NCBI RefSeq assembly: GCF_039614845.1
Contig: NZ_JBDIML010000005.1
Coordinates: 160,330-224,329 of the forward strand
DNA from: Ornithinibacillus xuwenensis
GTDB taxonomy: Bacteria; Bacillota; Bacilli; Bacillales; Amphibacillaceae
Length of the DNA stretch: 64,000 bases
Direction: 5' to 3'
In this document: piece after piece, positions 1 to 8,158 of the stretch
How the letters are laid out: each line of letters starts with the position of its first letter
How positions within the stretch are numbered: position 1 is the stretch's first letter
The notes under the pieces: generated by a model
Databases searched by the model: none
What the model was told of the DNA's origin: nothing
What the model saw: the letters and a program-made list of their open reading frames with translations, nothing else
Position numbers and translations under genes: made by a program

Positions 1-492
1 CAAATCTATCGTCATTCTGCGAATGATAGCAAGCTGCTGAGCATCTTTCTGACCAAAAAAAGCACGATCTGGCTGCACAATATTAAATAATTTTGTTACT
101 ACGGTACAAACACCGCGAAAATGCTCTGGTCTACTTGTGCCACAAAGCCCGTTGGTTAGTCCATCCATATTCACAAAAGAACTGAAACCATCCGGATATA
201 GTTCGCTTACCTCTGGAAAGAAAATGAGCTGTGCACCATTTTCTAGGCATACTCCTTTATCATGATCAATATCCCGCGGATAACTAGCTAAATCCTCAGT
301 TGGACCGAATTGCATCGGGTTCACAAAAATGCTAACAACGACCTTGTCGCATTCTTCAGCAGCTTGGCGAATCAAGCTTGCATGGCCTTCATGAAGAAAG
401 CCCATTGTAGGGACAAAGCCAATGGTGAGATTAGCCGCTTTCCATCTTCGAACTTGTTCGCGCATTTCTTTAATCGTTGTTACGAGTTTCAT
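1..492 (-). CDS. panC: pantothenate synthetase PanC (partial, 3' end outside window)
   Basis: PanC joins pantoate and beta-alanine with ATP to make pantothenate in the cytoplasm. The first 164 codons are visible; the C-terminal part lies beyond position 1. The protein shows the ATP-binding HIGH-type motif PTMGFLHEGH at residues 28-37, the VNPMQFGP pantoate-binding stretch, and FGQKDAQQ near the cut, all diagnostic for the family. The start ATG (490-492) lies inside the end of panB, an overlap of 23 bp, and is preceded by a GAGGAGG ribosome-binding site at good spacing, so the two are translationally linked. Identity is clear; only completeness is unknown. Confidence 0.97.
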   Translation of the reverse strand, partial: MKLVTTIKEMREQVRRWKAANLTIGFVPTMGFLHEGHASLIRQAAEECDKVVVSIFVNPMQFGPTEDLASYPRDIDHDKGVCLENGAQLIFFPEVSELYPDGFSSFVNMDGLTNGLCGTSRPEHFRGVCTVVTKLFNIVQPDRAFFGQKDAQQLAIIRRMTIDL

Positions 493-1339
493 GTTGTGCC
501 TCCTCATAGCTACTCTTCACTTCATCCATGATGGCTTTATCAATCTTGTAAGTATGTTCCTTTGCAGGAAAGATTCCTGCTTGGATTTCTTGTATATAAG
601 CTTGAAAGCTAGCTTTCATCATATCACCAATAGAACCATATTGCTTTACAAATTTCGGGGTTATATCATTATACATGGCGAGCATATCCTGATACACCAA
701 TACTTGCCCGTCACATCCAGCACCCGCCCCGATGCCGATTGTTGGGATGTTCAATAGTCCAGTCAACCATTCAGCAAGAGGAGCAGGTATACACTCGAGA
801 ACAACTGCTGAGGCACCTGCTTTCTCAACCGCTAATGCATCATCCACTAGCTTCTGGGCCGCTTCACGCTCACGTCCCTGGACTTTATATCCTCCTAGTG
901 CATTCACTGATTGTGGGGTTAAGCCTAGATGCGCAATTACAGGTATCGATGCCCTGGTGATAGCCTGGATTTGCGCACATACTTCCTTACCGCCTTCCAA
1001 TTTAACGGCGTGCGCACCACCCTCCTTGATAAGCCTACCAGCATTCACAACTGCATCCTCAACCGAAACCTGATAGGACATGAAAGGTAGATCAGCTACA
1101 ACGAATGCATTTTTCGCCCCACGTGTAACCGCTTTCGTATGATGCAGCATATCATCCATTGTAACAGGAAGGGTACTGTCGTATCCCAGCATAACCATCC
1201 CAAGGGAATCTCCCACTAATAGACAATTTACACCTGCTTCATCCATCAGCTTTGCTGTCGAATAGTCATAAGCAGTAAGCATTGAAATCTTGTCACCATT
1301 TCGTTTCTGTTGTGCCAATGTTAAAATGGTATTCTTCAT
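470..1339 (-). CDS. panB: 3-methyl-2-oxobutanoate hydroxymethyltransferase PanB
   Basis: PanB transfers a hydroxymethyl group from methylene-tetrahydrofolate to 2-oxoisovalerate, giving ketopantoate, the first step of pantothenate synthesis. The 289-residue protein has the usual family length and a TIM-barrel pattern, with the metal/substrate motif LLVGDSLGM around residues 40-48, VVADLPFMSY near 80, and the GIGAG stretch near 200. Its ATG overlaps the stop of the upstream DUF2520 gene as ATGA, and its own end overlaps panC, so the three genes form a tightly coupled operon read leftward. No aspartate decarboxylase (panD) gene is visible; it would lie beyond the left edge, if present. Confidence 0.97.
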   Translation of the reverse strand: MKNTILTLAQQKRNGDKISMLTAYDYSTAKLMDEAGVNCLLVGDSLGMVMLGYDSTLPVTMDDMLHHTKAVTRGAKNAFVVADLPFMSYQVSVEDAVVNAGRLIKEGGAHAVKLEGGKEVCAQIQAITRASIPVIAHLGLTPQSVNALGGYKVQGREREAAQKLVDDALAVEKAGASAVVLECIPAPLAEWLTGLLNIPTIGIGAGAGCDGQVLVYQDMLAMYNDITPKFVKQYGSIGDMMKASFQAYIQEIQAGIFPAKEHTYKIDKAIMDEVKSSYEEAQHETRNND

Positions 1340-2181
1340 TTCATAAGTACCTCCTCAATTTTCGAATAACTTCTATCAGGATTCTTCGTCTTTGCTAATG
1401 ACAGCAACTCCTGAGATAACAATAAATAAACATCTCGTGCTGCTCCTTGTAATTGGTTCATATGTAACATGACTGTTTTCTCATCACCTCGTTCAATTGG
1501 ACCTGTTAATGAAGCAAGTAATCCTGTGTCTATTATATTTTGAGCATTGCCTATGAAGAGTGAACGCCATGCATGGTCGGAAAACTCTTCACTAAGACCA
1601 CTTGACTGAAAAAGATCAGAACCGATTTTAGCTATAGCAGTTACCAGATTACTGCAAAAAACTGCAGCAGCATGATATTGGACCTTGCTATCTGCGCTAA
1701 TCTGCTCAACAGGGTTCTTCAAAACAGATAGCAATTTAGGTAAGTGCTTTCCTCTTTGTGGACCTTCTAGGGTCAGATACACATTCTCCATATGCTGGTA
1801 GGACGATAGCCGGTCATGAATCGCACTAAGCGGGTGCAAAGAAAACCCTAACGCTCCAGTTGTTTCAATACCTTGGAAGACAGTTGATGAGAAAAGGCCA
1901 CTACAATGACATATTTCTTTACCATCTAGTGGAAAGCTGCGCACAGAATTCCACACCTCCTGTAACAAGGAATCGGGAACTGTTAAGAAAAGCAAGTCAC
2001 TAGTCCGGATAACCTCTTCAAGCGTTAGACTCTTAGACCCCGTAAAATCCGCAGCCTCTTTAGAACTGTTAATTGATTTACTGTAGTATCCAGATACCGG
2101 AATATGATAACTTGCAAAATACCGACCGAGTGTAAAACCCACTTTCCCTGCTCCTATAAAACCTATCTTTGGTATTGGCAT
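1336..2181 (-). CDS. Rossmann-fold and DUF2520 domain oxidoreductase, possible ketopantoate reductase
   Basis: A 281-residue protein with an N-terminal NAD(P)-binding Rossmann fold (IGFIGAGKVGFTLG, residues 6-19) and a C-terminal helical DUF2520 region. The family resembles F420/NADP oxidoreductases and ketopantoate reductases. It sits first in an operon with panB and panC, overlapping panB by four bases. Pantothenate synthesis needs a ketopantoate reductase between PanB and PanC, and no panE-type gene is seen here; a structurally different enzyme called PanG is reported to do this job in Francisella. By position I infer the same role here, but the catalytic assignment is unproven. A TetR-type regulator is divergent. 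Confidence 0.8.
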   Translation of the reverse strand: MPIPKIGFIGAGKVGFTLGRYFASYHIPVSGYYSKSINSSKEAADFTGSKSLTLEEVIRTSDLLFLTVPDSLLQEVWNSVRSFPLDGKEICHCSGLFSSTVFQGIETTGALGFSLHPLSAIHDRLSSYQHMENVYLTLEGPQRGKHLPKLLSVLKNPVEQISADSKVQYHAAAVFCSNLVTAIAKIGSDLFQSSGLSEEFSDHAWRSLFIGNAQNIIDTGLLASLTGPIERGDEKTVMLHMNQLQGAARDVYLLLSQELLSLAKTKNPDRSYSKIEEVLMK

Positions 2182-2201
2182 CTTTTCACCTCACAGATAT
2201 C

Positions 2202-2230
2202 TTGACTAAATGACACACGTGTCATATATT
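2202..2230 (+). promoter_or_regulatory. tetR promoter with operator O1 in its spacer
   Basis: TTGACT (2202-2207) and TATATT (2225-2230) are 17 bp apart, a near-consensus sigma-A promoter pointing at the TetR-family gene. The spacer is filled by the palindrome ATGACACACGTGTCAT (2210-2225), with perfect 7-bp arms. This placement suggests autorepression by the adjacent regulator. Confidence 0.7.
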
Positions 2231-2240
2231 TATTAAAAAG

Positions 2241-2269
2241 ATTTTACCACAAGATGACGCATATGTCAT
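2241..2269 (-). promoter_or_regulatory. leftward pan operon promoter with operator O2
   Basis: On the minus strand ATGACA (2264-2269) and TAAAAT (2241-2246) are 17 bp apart, a plausible promoter for the DUF2520-panB-panC operon. ATGACGCATATGTCAT (2254-2269) covers the -35 and shares the ATGAC/GTCAT arms of O1. The two operators start 44 bp apart, about four helical turns. Confidence 0.6.
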
Positions 2270-2292
2270 TAAGTTCTTTGGAGGTTGAATAG

Positions 2293-2895
2293 ATGGCAAG
2301 GACACCGAACGTAGCACGTCGTCAAAATAAGAGAGAAGCAATTTTAGAAAGCGCTAGAAATGTTTTTTGCCGCAAAGGGTTCAATAATGTAACCATGAAG
2401 GACATCATTGAAGAATGCGGAATAAGTAGAGGTGGTATTTATTTATATTTCAAATCAGTGGATGATATTTTTATAGAAGTTGTTAACCAGCGGAACAGTC
2501 ATAAATTTGAGGATATTCGGAAATCTGTCAAAGAAGGAGTATCTTTTCCGGAGTTACTAGATTCTTACTTTGTCACACAGAAGAATCGCCTGCTTCATAT
2601 GGAAGAAAGCATGTTGCGCTCTATGTATGAATACTTCTTTACACATAAAAGTGCCGAGGACAGGAAATTTCAACAGGCCCAATTAGAGCATGTCAAGTCT
2701 ACTATTATGGAGATTTTAACGCTTGGTGTTCATCAGGGTATCTTAAGGGATGAAAACATCAATTCACTCGCAGAGAATTTTATGTTTCTAATTGAGGGAT
2801 TAAGTGTTCTCGCACTCATTGGCAGCCTAACAGAGGATCGTATCGATGCACAATTTTCACTGATTAAAGTAATGCTTCCTCTTAAATCGAAGTAA
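2293..2895 (+). CDS. TetR/AcrR-family transcriptional regulator
   Basis: A 200-residue TetR-type repressor. The N-terminal helix-turn-helix domain is clear (residues 14-60, with NVTMKDIIEECGISRGGIYLYF as the recognition region); the C-terminal half is a helical ligand/dimer domain of unknown specificity. The gene is divergent from the DUF2520-panBC operon and has no same-strand partner, so its likely targets are itself and the pantothenate operon through the two palindromes in the 111-bp intergenic region. The inducer cannot be read from sequence. A GGAGG site precedes the ATG. The family call is firm; the regulon is inference. Confidence 0.9.
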   Translation: MARTPNVARRQNKREAILESARNVFCRKGFNNVTMKDIIEECGISRGGIYLYFKSVDDIFIEVVNQRNSHKFEDIRKSVKEGVSFPELLDSYFVTQKNRLLHMEESMLRSMYEYFFTHKSAEDRKFQQAQLEHVKSTIMEILTLGVHQGILRDENINSLAENFMFLIEGLSVLALIGSLTEDRIDAQFSLIKVMLPLKSK

Positions 2896-2958
2896 CTATC
2901 CTAAGCTACAAGGCTACGTACATTTATTGGTATAAGAACAGTTATTTGTGTTATTTGT

Positions 2959-2991
2959 AATAAACCCTAGAGAAGAAAACTAGAGTTTATT
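2959..2991 (+). terminator. weak hairpin after tetR gene
   Basis: ATAAACCCTAG (2960-2970) and CTAGAGTTTAT (2980-2990) pair over 10 of 11 bases, but no T-run follows. It may be an inefficient terminator or mRNA 3' end for the TetR gene. Confidence 0.3.
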
Positions 2992-3115
2992 GCACCAAAT
3001 AAAAGAAATAGTTTCCTGTATTAGACTATAATCCCCGTTATTCAAAGAATATATAAGCCATCTATTGTTCATGATAACTGAATAAGGCAATGTTAGTATA
3101 AGGAGTTATCATATA

Positions 3116-3682
3116 GTGGCAGTTTATTTTTTAGTCGGCAATTCTGAATGGCAAGACATTATTCAATTACGTAGACAAATTAGAGATATGCTTATAGACT
3201 ACTGGCATACATATAGTTTATTTTCTATTAATTGGTGGCTCCTTTTAACGTCTACTATTATCTTCTTTATAATATGGGTCATCATTCTTGATAAGAGGAG
3301 AATTATTGAAATAGCTTCGTTTGGTCTTATAATAGGGACTACCACTTTTATCATGGATATAATAGGTAATTCACTAGTTTTATGGTCTTATCCGGACAGA
3401 ATAATACCGATGATAACTCCAATATTAGAAATTCATCATGCTCAACTACCAATTATTTATATGATAGTTTATCAATACTTTAGTACGTGGAAGTCATTCT
3501 TTATAGCACTATCTACCACTTCGTTTGTTTTCTCATTTATGTTAGAACCATTAACGATGTGGTTAGGGATTTATGAAATTTATCACTGGAAATACATCTA
3601 TTCCTTTCCTATTTACATTTTAATTGGCTGTGTTTTTAGATTAATCCTCCTTAAGGTCAAACAGATTGAAAAAGCAGAATAA
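3116..3682 (+). CDS. CBO0543-like multi-pass membrane protein
   Basis: A 188-residue hydrophobic protein with about five membrane segments (roughly residues 38-58, 64-83, 90-118, 124-146, 160-182) and charged loops. The WW...LLxST start of the first segment and the conserved pattern of short loops match the small CBO0543-type family of uncharacterised Bacillus and Clostridium membrane proteins; I assign this by recollection of the pattern. The start is GTG with AAGGAG eleven bases upstream. It stands alone between the TetR gene and the NAD salvage operon, and shares a bidirectional terminator with the latter. Function unknown. Confidence 0.75.
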   Translation: MAVYFLVGNSEWQDIIQLRRQIRDMLIDYWHTYSLFSINWWLLLTSTIIFFIIWVIILDKRRIIEIASFGLIIGTTTFIMDIIGNSLVLWSYPDRIIPMITPILEIHHAQLPIIYMIVYQYFSTWKSFFIALSTTSFVFSFMLEPLTMWLGIYEIYHWKYIYSFPIYILIGCVFRLILLKVKQIEKAE

Positions 3683-3700
3683 AGCTTCTGTAAAAATTCA

Positions 3701-3740
3701 AAAAAACAAGGCGATCAGTATCATTGATCACCTTGTTTAA
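3701..3740. terminator. bidirectional terminator between convergent genes
   Basis: AAACAAGGCGATCA (3704-3717) pairs with TGATCACCTTGTTT (3725-3738) over 13 of 14 positions. A-rich flank on the left and T-rich flank on the right allow it to serve both the membrane-protein gene and the nadR-type gene. Confidence 0.85.
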
Positions 3741-3749
3741 CTCTTCTCG

Positions 3750-4772
3750 TTACTTCTTCAATATTTCTTCTATTAGCTCTATAGCACCTTTAAGACGATT
3801 CTCATAATTACCCTTTAACATTTTATACTTAATATTGTGTTCGTCCAATAATGTCTTCAAATGAGTATTATTTTTTAGTCTTTCTTCTTCTGTTCCATGA
3901 TTTCTTAAACCATCATTAACCCATTTCACATCTGGCTCAAGAAAAATCCATAGGTCATAATCTTGTAATTTTGCAATTTCATCTAGCACCTTTTGATGCT
4001 TATTATTGTATAAATTTGAATAAAATTGAGTCACGATAGCTTCCGTATCTAGAAACAATAGCTTGTTTGCCTTTTCTATTGCTTTAATCTCTTCCACCTT
4101 GTGACCATAGGCAATTTGCTGATAATCTTCTTCAATAATTATCCCTTCACAACCACCAAGTTCCTCGCAAACTGTCCTTCCATACTCAGCCACATAGCTT
4201 GTGTTATATATTTTCGCAAGATTTTTTACTAATGTTGATTTTCCGCAGCTTTCTGTTCCAACAACTACAACTCTCTTCACAAAGTAAGGCTTAACTATGT
4301 CAGGTATATAATCCCAATTACGAAAAACTCCTTCATTTCTAATTTTTGTAGCGGAAATAGAAACATGTTTGCGGTTAGAATCAATTAATATATGTTTAGA
4401 ATCTGGATACAAATCTGCAAAAATACCTTCATAGGAAGGTTCTGAACTAAATATATAATCAATTGGTTTGCCAATTTTCTTTTTTATTAATTGACTCCCT
4501 TCCTTCCAATCATACTCACCATTTCTGTTGTTATCTTCTATTAAGATTACTTTTACATGTGGCATATCTTTAGTTAATTTAGATAGCCAGCGCACTCTAA
4601 TATACTCGGGGACATATTTCATTTTGCTACCTACACATAATTCTTTGTCACGTTGTTGGCTATGAGATAAAACAATATACAATTCATCTACCATAGAGGA
4701 AGCATGGATAATAGCATAAACATGCCCAAGATGAAGTGGAAGGAATTTCCCACCAATAAAACCAACTGTCAA
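3750..4772 (-). CDS. nadR: NadR-type NMN adenylyltransferase / ribosylnicotinamide kinase
   Basis: A two-domain enzyme of 340 residues. The N-terminal nucleotidyltransferase domain has GGKFLPLHLGH at residues 7-17 and ISATKIR near residue 140; the C-terminal kinase domain carries a Walker A motif GTESCGKST near residue 173. It should phosphorylate nicotinamide riboside taken up by PnuC and adenylylate NMN to NAD. Unlike enterobacterial NadR it has no N-terminal DNA-binding domain, so regulation falls to the NrtR-like protein upstream. The start is TTG, directly after the pnuC stop codon (TAATTG), with GGAGGTGG at proper spacing, indicating translational coupling. Substrate order is inferred from family and context. 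Confidence 0.9.
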   Translation of the reverse strand: MTVGFIGGKFLPLHLGHVYAIIHASSMVDELYIVLSHSQQRDKELCVGSKMKYVPEYIRVRWLSKLTKDMPHVKVILIEDNNRNGEYDWKEGSQLIKKKIGKPIDYIFSSEPSYEGIFADLYPDSKHILIDSNRKHVSISATKIRNEGVFRNWDYIPDIVKPYFVKRVVVVGTESCGKSTLVKNLAKIYNTSYVAEYGRTVCEELGGCEGIIIEEDYQQIAYGHKVEEIKAIEKANKLLFLDTEAIVTQFYSNLYNNKHQKVLDEIAKLQDYDLWIFLEPDVKWVNDGLRNHGTEEERLKNNTHLKTLLDEHNIKYKMLKGNYENRLKGAIELIEEILKK

Positions 4773-5468
4773 TTATGCCACCTCCAGACTTTGTTTAATG
4801 TGCAGTTTTCTCCAATTGAAATAGCCATAAATACTATTTACTAGAAATGCTGACCACATTACAAGCATTGACAGATCATTTCCACCTTGAGAAATCAATG
4901 CGCTTACCCAAAGTAAAATAGAAAGAACATTTACTGATATCCACAGAAGCCATTGTTCGGCAAATCGTTTTAACATAAGAATCTGGGCCGATACAGATAG
5001 TACGTTTGTTGCTGAATCATTCCAAACATTGTTGCCACCTAAATATTTCAAGAAGTATCCATAGGCAACTGTCATTACTAAAACGATTAATAAAGTGTAC
5101 AGCCAGCCAGCTTTTGTAAGACGTTTAATTCGAACATCTTCCCCTTTTACATCATGTACTGTTTTGTTTTTATTCCATAAATAAATTCCGATAAATTGTA
5201 CCGGGAAATAAAATAGAGCGTTTAGCATTGCCTCTCCATAAAGTCCATAACCATAAGCAATATAAGCATATGTAGCTGTTTGGACAATACCGAAGTAGTA
5301 ATTTGAAATTTTACCCTTTGCAACTAACACGACACATAACATTCCACTTATAGATGATATTAATCCAATCAAGGAGTCCGACCATGCAAAGAAAAGATAG
5401 ATGTTAATCAATGTAAATGCTAGTAACCATAACTTTTCAAAAAGTGTCCAATCTTTAAAAATTGCCAT
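4773..5468 (-). CDS. pnuC: nicotinamide riboside transporter PnuC
   Basis: A 231-residue membrane protein of the PnuC family, with about seven hydrophobic segments and the family-typical WNDSATNVLSVSAQILMLKR region near residues 147-166 followed by WLLWISVN. It imports nicotinamide riboside by facilitated diffusion; trapping is done by the kinase encoded next. It starts 19 bp after the nrtR stop with an AGGAGGAG site and ends directly against the TTG start of nadR. The three-gene arrangement strongly supports nicotinamide riboside rather than thiamine or riboflavin as cargo. Confidence 0.93.
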   Translation of the reverse strand: MAIFKDWTLFEKLWLLAFTLINIYLFFAWSDSLIGLISSISGMLCVVLVAKGKISNYYFGIVQTATYAYIAYGYGLYGEAMLNALFYFPVQFIGIYLWNKNKTVHDVKGEDVRIKRLTKAGWLYTLLIVLVMTVAYGYFLKYLGGNNVWNDSATNVLSVSAQILMLKRFAEQWLLWISVNVLSILLWVSALISQGGNDLSMLVMWSAFLVNSIYGYFNWRKLHIKQSLEVA

Positions 5469-5487
5469 ACAATCTCCTCCTATACTA

Positions 5488-6255
5488 CTAACCTTTAAGC
5501 TTATTACTATATACAGATGTTATTGGCTGAAAATCATTAAACCGGTAAAGCTGAGCTGGAGTTTTAGAATAGCGATTTGACTTTTTGAGCTTTCCATTTT
5601 CTGTTACAGCCTCAAGAAAAGGCAGTGTAGGCGCTTTTCTGAAGAAGGCAGCATCTGCTTTTATCGATGGGTCATCCAAAACTGTTAATAACACGCCTTG
5701 AAGCTCCGATAATACAAATTCTTTAGGTAAAAAGTGTTTGGCAAGAGTGGTTAAGGCCATGTCCTTTTTGATGAACCAAATTGCGTCATCAATAATTTGT
5801 CGATGGTCAAAAGCAAGATTAAGTTCAAGAGCATCTTCAATTGTAAATAGCTGAATATCGGAAGCATGCTTAGTAGTTTTACGACTCTTAAGGAACTCTT
5901 CATTCGCAATTACATAATGAGCATTTGACAATATCCAGCCTCTTTCATCTCGACCAGGTGAATCATAGACTCCAAAATGCTTAATCCGCAATCCGCTAAC
6001 TCCAGTTTCTTCATAAAGCTTTCGCTCAGCAGCTTGGATAGCTGTTTCACTCGAACGAACAAATCCACCAGGTAATGCCCATTTTCCAGCTTCTATGTTT
6101 AATTTTCCTTCATGGTCACGATCACTTCGTTTTATTAACATAATTTTTAAATTTTTCTTCAGGGGTTTATACTGCCCGTTACTCTCTGAGGTTATCGTAA
6201 AAACTGCTATATCACTTGTATAACCATCAGGTGTAATAAATTTGTTTGAAACCAT
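5488..6255 (-). CDS. nrtR: NrtR-family Nudix-related regulator of NAD metabolism
   Basis: The protein (255 residues from the chosen ATG at 6255, preceded by GAGGTGG) has an N-terminal Nudix fold and a C-terminal winged-helix domain with LPKEFVLSELQGVLL and TPAQLYRF, hallmarks of NrtR repressors, which sense ADP-ribose and control NAD salvage. The Nudix box at residues 64-86 is G-x5-E-x7-R-K-L-Y-E-E-T-G-V: the first metal-binding Glu of REUxEE is Lys79, so hydrolysis is probably lost and ligand binding kept. It heads the pnuC-nadR operon and has strong palindromes immediately upstream, consistent with autoregulation. A GTG nine bases further upstream is possible but overlaps the ribosome-binding site. 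Confidence 0.88.
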   Translation of the reverse strand: MVSNKFITPDGYTSDIAVFTITSESNGQYKPLKKNLKIMLIKRSDRDHEGKLNIEAGKWALPGGFVRSSETAIQAAERKLYEETGVSGLRIKHFGVYDSPGRDERGWILSNAHYVIANEEFLKSRKTTKHASDIQLFTIEDALELNLAFDHRQIIDDAIWFIKKDMALTTLAKHFLPKEFVLSELQGVLLTVLDDPSIKADAAFFRKAPTLPFLEAVTENGKLKKSNRYSKTPAQLYRFNDFQPITSVYSNKLKG

Positions 6256-6271
6256 TTTAACCACCTCTTTT

Positions 6272-6328
6272 AATTAACAAAATGTTAATTGTTAATTAAA
6301 GTGTATTGTATTAATTATTTCTAGTCAA
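6272..6328 (-). promoter_or_regulatory. nrtR operon promoter and palindromic operator
   Basis: Minus-strand -35 TTGACT (6323-6328) and -10 TACACT (6300-6305) are 17 bp apart. Immediately downstream lie AATTAACAAAATGTTAATT (6272-6290, perfect 8-bp arms) and the overlapping palindrome TTAATTGTTAATTAA (6285-6299), so a repressor dimer bound here would cover the transcription start. NrtR is the obvious candidate. Confidence 0.7.
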
Positions 6329-6366
6329 GCAAATTTTGGAAAAACATTTTTTAACGCAGAAAAATA

Positions 6367-6392
6367 CACGACCATCAATACGTATGGTCGTG
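6367..6392 (-). terminator. terminator of the hpaB-like gene
   Basis: CACGACCAT and ATGGTCGTG form a perfect 9-bp stem with an 8-nt loop. On the minus strand it is followed by TATTTTTC; on the plus strand by CAATTTTTTT, but no plus-strand gene ends here. Confidence 0.8.
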
Positions 6393-6499
6393 CAATTTTT
6401 TTCAACCTGCTATAATTCATTTTAAAGTCCAATTATTGTTCGCCAATTATTTATTGAAAGTATTCAGTAGTTTTTTACCTGCCAAACTACATGATACGA

Positions 6500-7939
6500 T
6501 TAATCTTGCTCCAAGAATTCTTTTACCAGATTAATGGAACTCTCTCTTTTATAATCTGTATATAACTGATTCGCAAGTCGAACAGGATCCCCAAAAAAGA
6601 ATCTTTCATATAATTGTTGTCTTGAACCAAAAGCACTCATAGACAAATCCCATGCTAAACGAAACAATTTAACCTTGTCATACCCATCCTGATTTGCAGA
6701 TTGTAAATGCTTTTTTAAGTCATCACCTATGTCTGCTTGAAAGTCCTGTTCATTCGGAATAGCTACTAACCCACTTGCACTCATTAGCTGGATAATTTCC
6801 ATTAATCGAGGATAGATTTTTGGATAATAATTAACTGCAGCTAGCAATGGGTTAGGATCTGGCATCATGCTTCCCCATTGATTAATTTTGGCATTTTTTT
6901 CAGACTGGTATAGAAACCCCTTCATTGTCTCTAAGGCAATCGCTACCTCTGAAAATTTTTCTTTTATATGCTGGTATTCACTAATATTAATGCTTTTAAT
7001 AATTAACTCAATTGTCCCCAGAATAAACTCTGTTTTAATTACATTTTTAGAAACAACTTGATGTGCTATATGCTCAAAAAAATGGCTTTGCGTATATAAA
7101 AGGCTATTTACCACCAGATTACCATGCAAAAATACTCGTTCCCATGGAACAAGTACATCATCAAAAAGAACCACGGCATCCATTTCATCGTATCTAGAGC
7201 CGAGTGGGTGATCATAATGAGAATCCTTATAGGCAAAGGATTCACGACAGATAAATGTTAACCCAGGAGTATCACATGGAATAGCAAAGGCATAAGCAAA
7301 AGCATCATCGTTTGCATTTGAACCGATTGGATAAACAAGAATCTCATCCGTCATTCCCGCTTGTGTTGCTAAAATTCGTGATCCATTAATAATAATTCCT
7401 TCTTCTGTTTCTTTTATCATTCGTGCCGCTATGTTCTCACTAGCTACGCCCTTTTTAGAACGGTCGTTTTGAGGCTTTACAAAGACATGAGTTAAGGATA
7501 AGTCATTTTCTCTGATGTACTCATAATAGTTTCTCATGTTTTCTGCACATTGGTCATCTTCGACACTAAAAAGGTCAGAAGCCGCATTTAAGACCATTAA
7601 GATAGTATTCATATAATCAGGAGATCTTCCCATCATTCCTGCATGAGCCTTTGCCCATTCCTGAATCATGAGCCTTCTTTTCTCTAAATCTTCCTTTGTC
7701 TTCGGATCTAGAAAGGAGGTACCGATAAGATTTCCTGACTTTGGAGATTCAAAAGTCATCAAATCTTTTAGTTCTTGCTTGTGCTGAAGGTCATATAGCT
7801 TAGCTTGGCTAGCCATTACTCCCTTAAAAGCTGGATGTTCTGAAATATTTCCCGTTATACGGTTTCCATCTATCCAAATATTTGTATTTCGTTTATTGAT
7901 TCGATCAATGTATTGCTTCCCAGTTGAAATACCCATCAT
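6500..7939 (-). CDS. 4-hydroxyphenylacetate 3-hydroxylase family protein (HpaB-like)
   Basis: A 479-residue flavin-dependent oxygenase of the HpaB / 4-hydroxybutyryl-CoA dehydratase superfamily, close in length to the B. subtilis relative YoaI. Visible family features include the N-terminal YIDRINKRNTNIWIDG segment, the central flavin region around residues 145-205 and a DVLVPWERVF motif near residue 265, typical of two-component FADH2-using hydroxylases. No flavin reductase (HpaC) gene or aromatic catabolic gene adjoins it; reductase must come from elsewhere. AAGGAG precedes the ATG. The gene is monocistronic between two terminators. True substrate unknown; an aromatic phenol is likely. Confidence 0.85.
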   Translation of the reverse strand: MMGISTGKQYIDRINKRNTNIWIDGNRITGNISEHPAFKGVMASQAKLYDLQHKQELKDLMTFESPKSGNLIGTSFLDPKTKEDLEKRRLMIQEWAKAHAGMMGRSPDYMNTILMVLNAASDLFSVEDDQCAENMRNYYEYIRENDLSLTHVFVKPQNDRSKKGVASENIAARMIKETEEGIIINGSRILATQAGMTDEILVYPIGSNANDDAFAYAFAIPCDTPGLTFICRESFAYKDSHYDHPLGSRYDEMDAVVLFDDVLVPWERVFLHGNLVVNSLLYTQSHFFEHIAHQVVSKNVIKTEFILGTIELIIKSINISEYQHIKEKFSEVAIALETMKGFLYQSEKNAKINQWGSMMPDPNPLLAAVNYYPKIYPRLMEIIQLMSASGLVAIPNEQDFQADIGDDLKKHLQSANQDGYDKVKLFRLAWDLSMSAFGSRQQLYERFFFGDPVRLANQLYTDYKRESSINLVKEFLEQD

Positions 7940-8080
7940 AACATTCTCCTTTTACGAGAAAATTTCTATAAATTATAGGTATGACCATAAGCTAAATGGG
8001 TGCCTTTTCTTCTTTCATTTTTAACAAATAAATGAAATTAATTTGTTTCTCCTTGGAAATCTAAGTAAATAATATTCAAT

Positions 8081-8117
8081 AAAAAAAGACATAAGCTTTC
8101 ATTTTTGAAAACTTATG
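8081..8117 (-). terminator. tmRNA terminator
   Basis: Minus-strand stem CATAAGTTTTCA / TGAAAGCTTATG (11 of 12 paired) followed by TCTTTTTTTATT, placed 42 nt past the tmRNA 3' end. Confidence 0.85.
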
Positions 8118-8158
8118 CCTTAATCGGATAAAAATAAAAAAACCACCAACATATGTAT

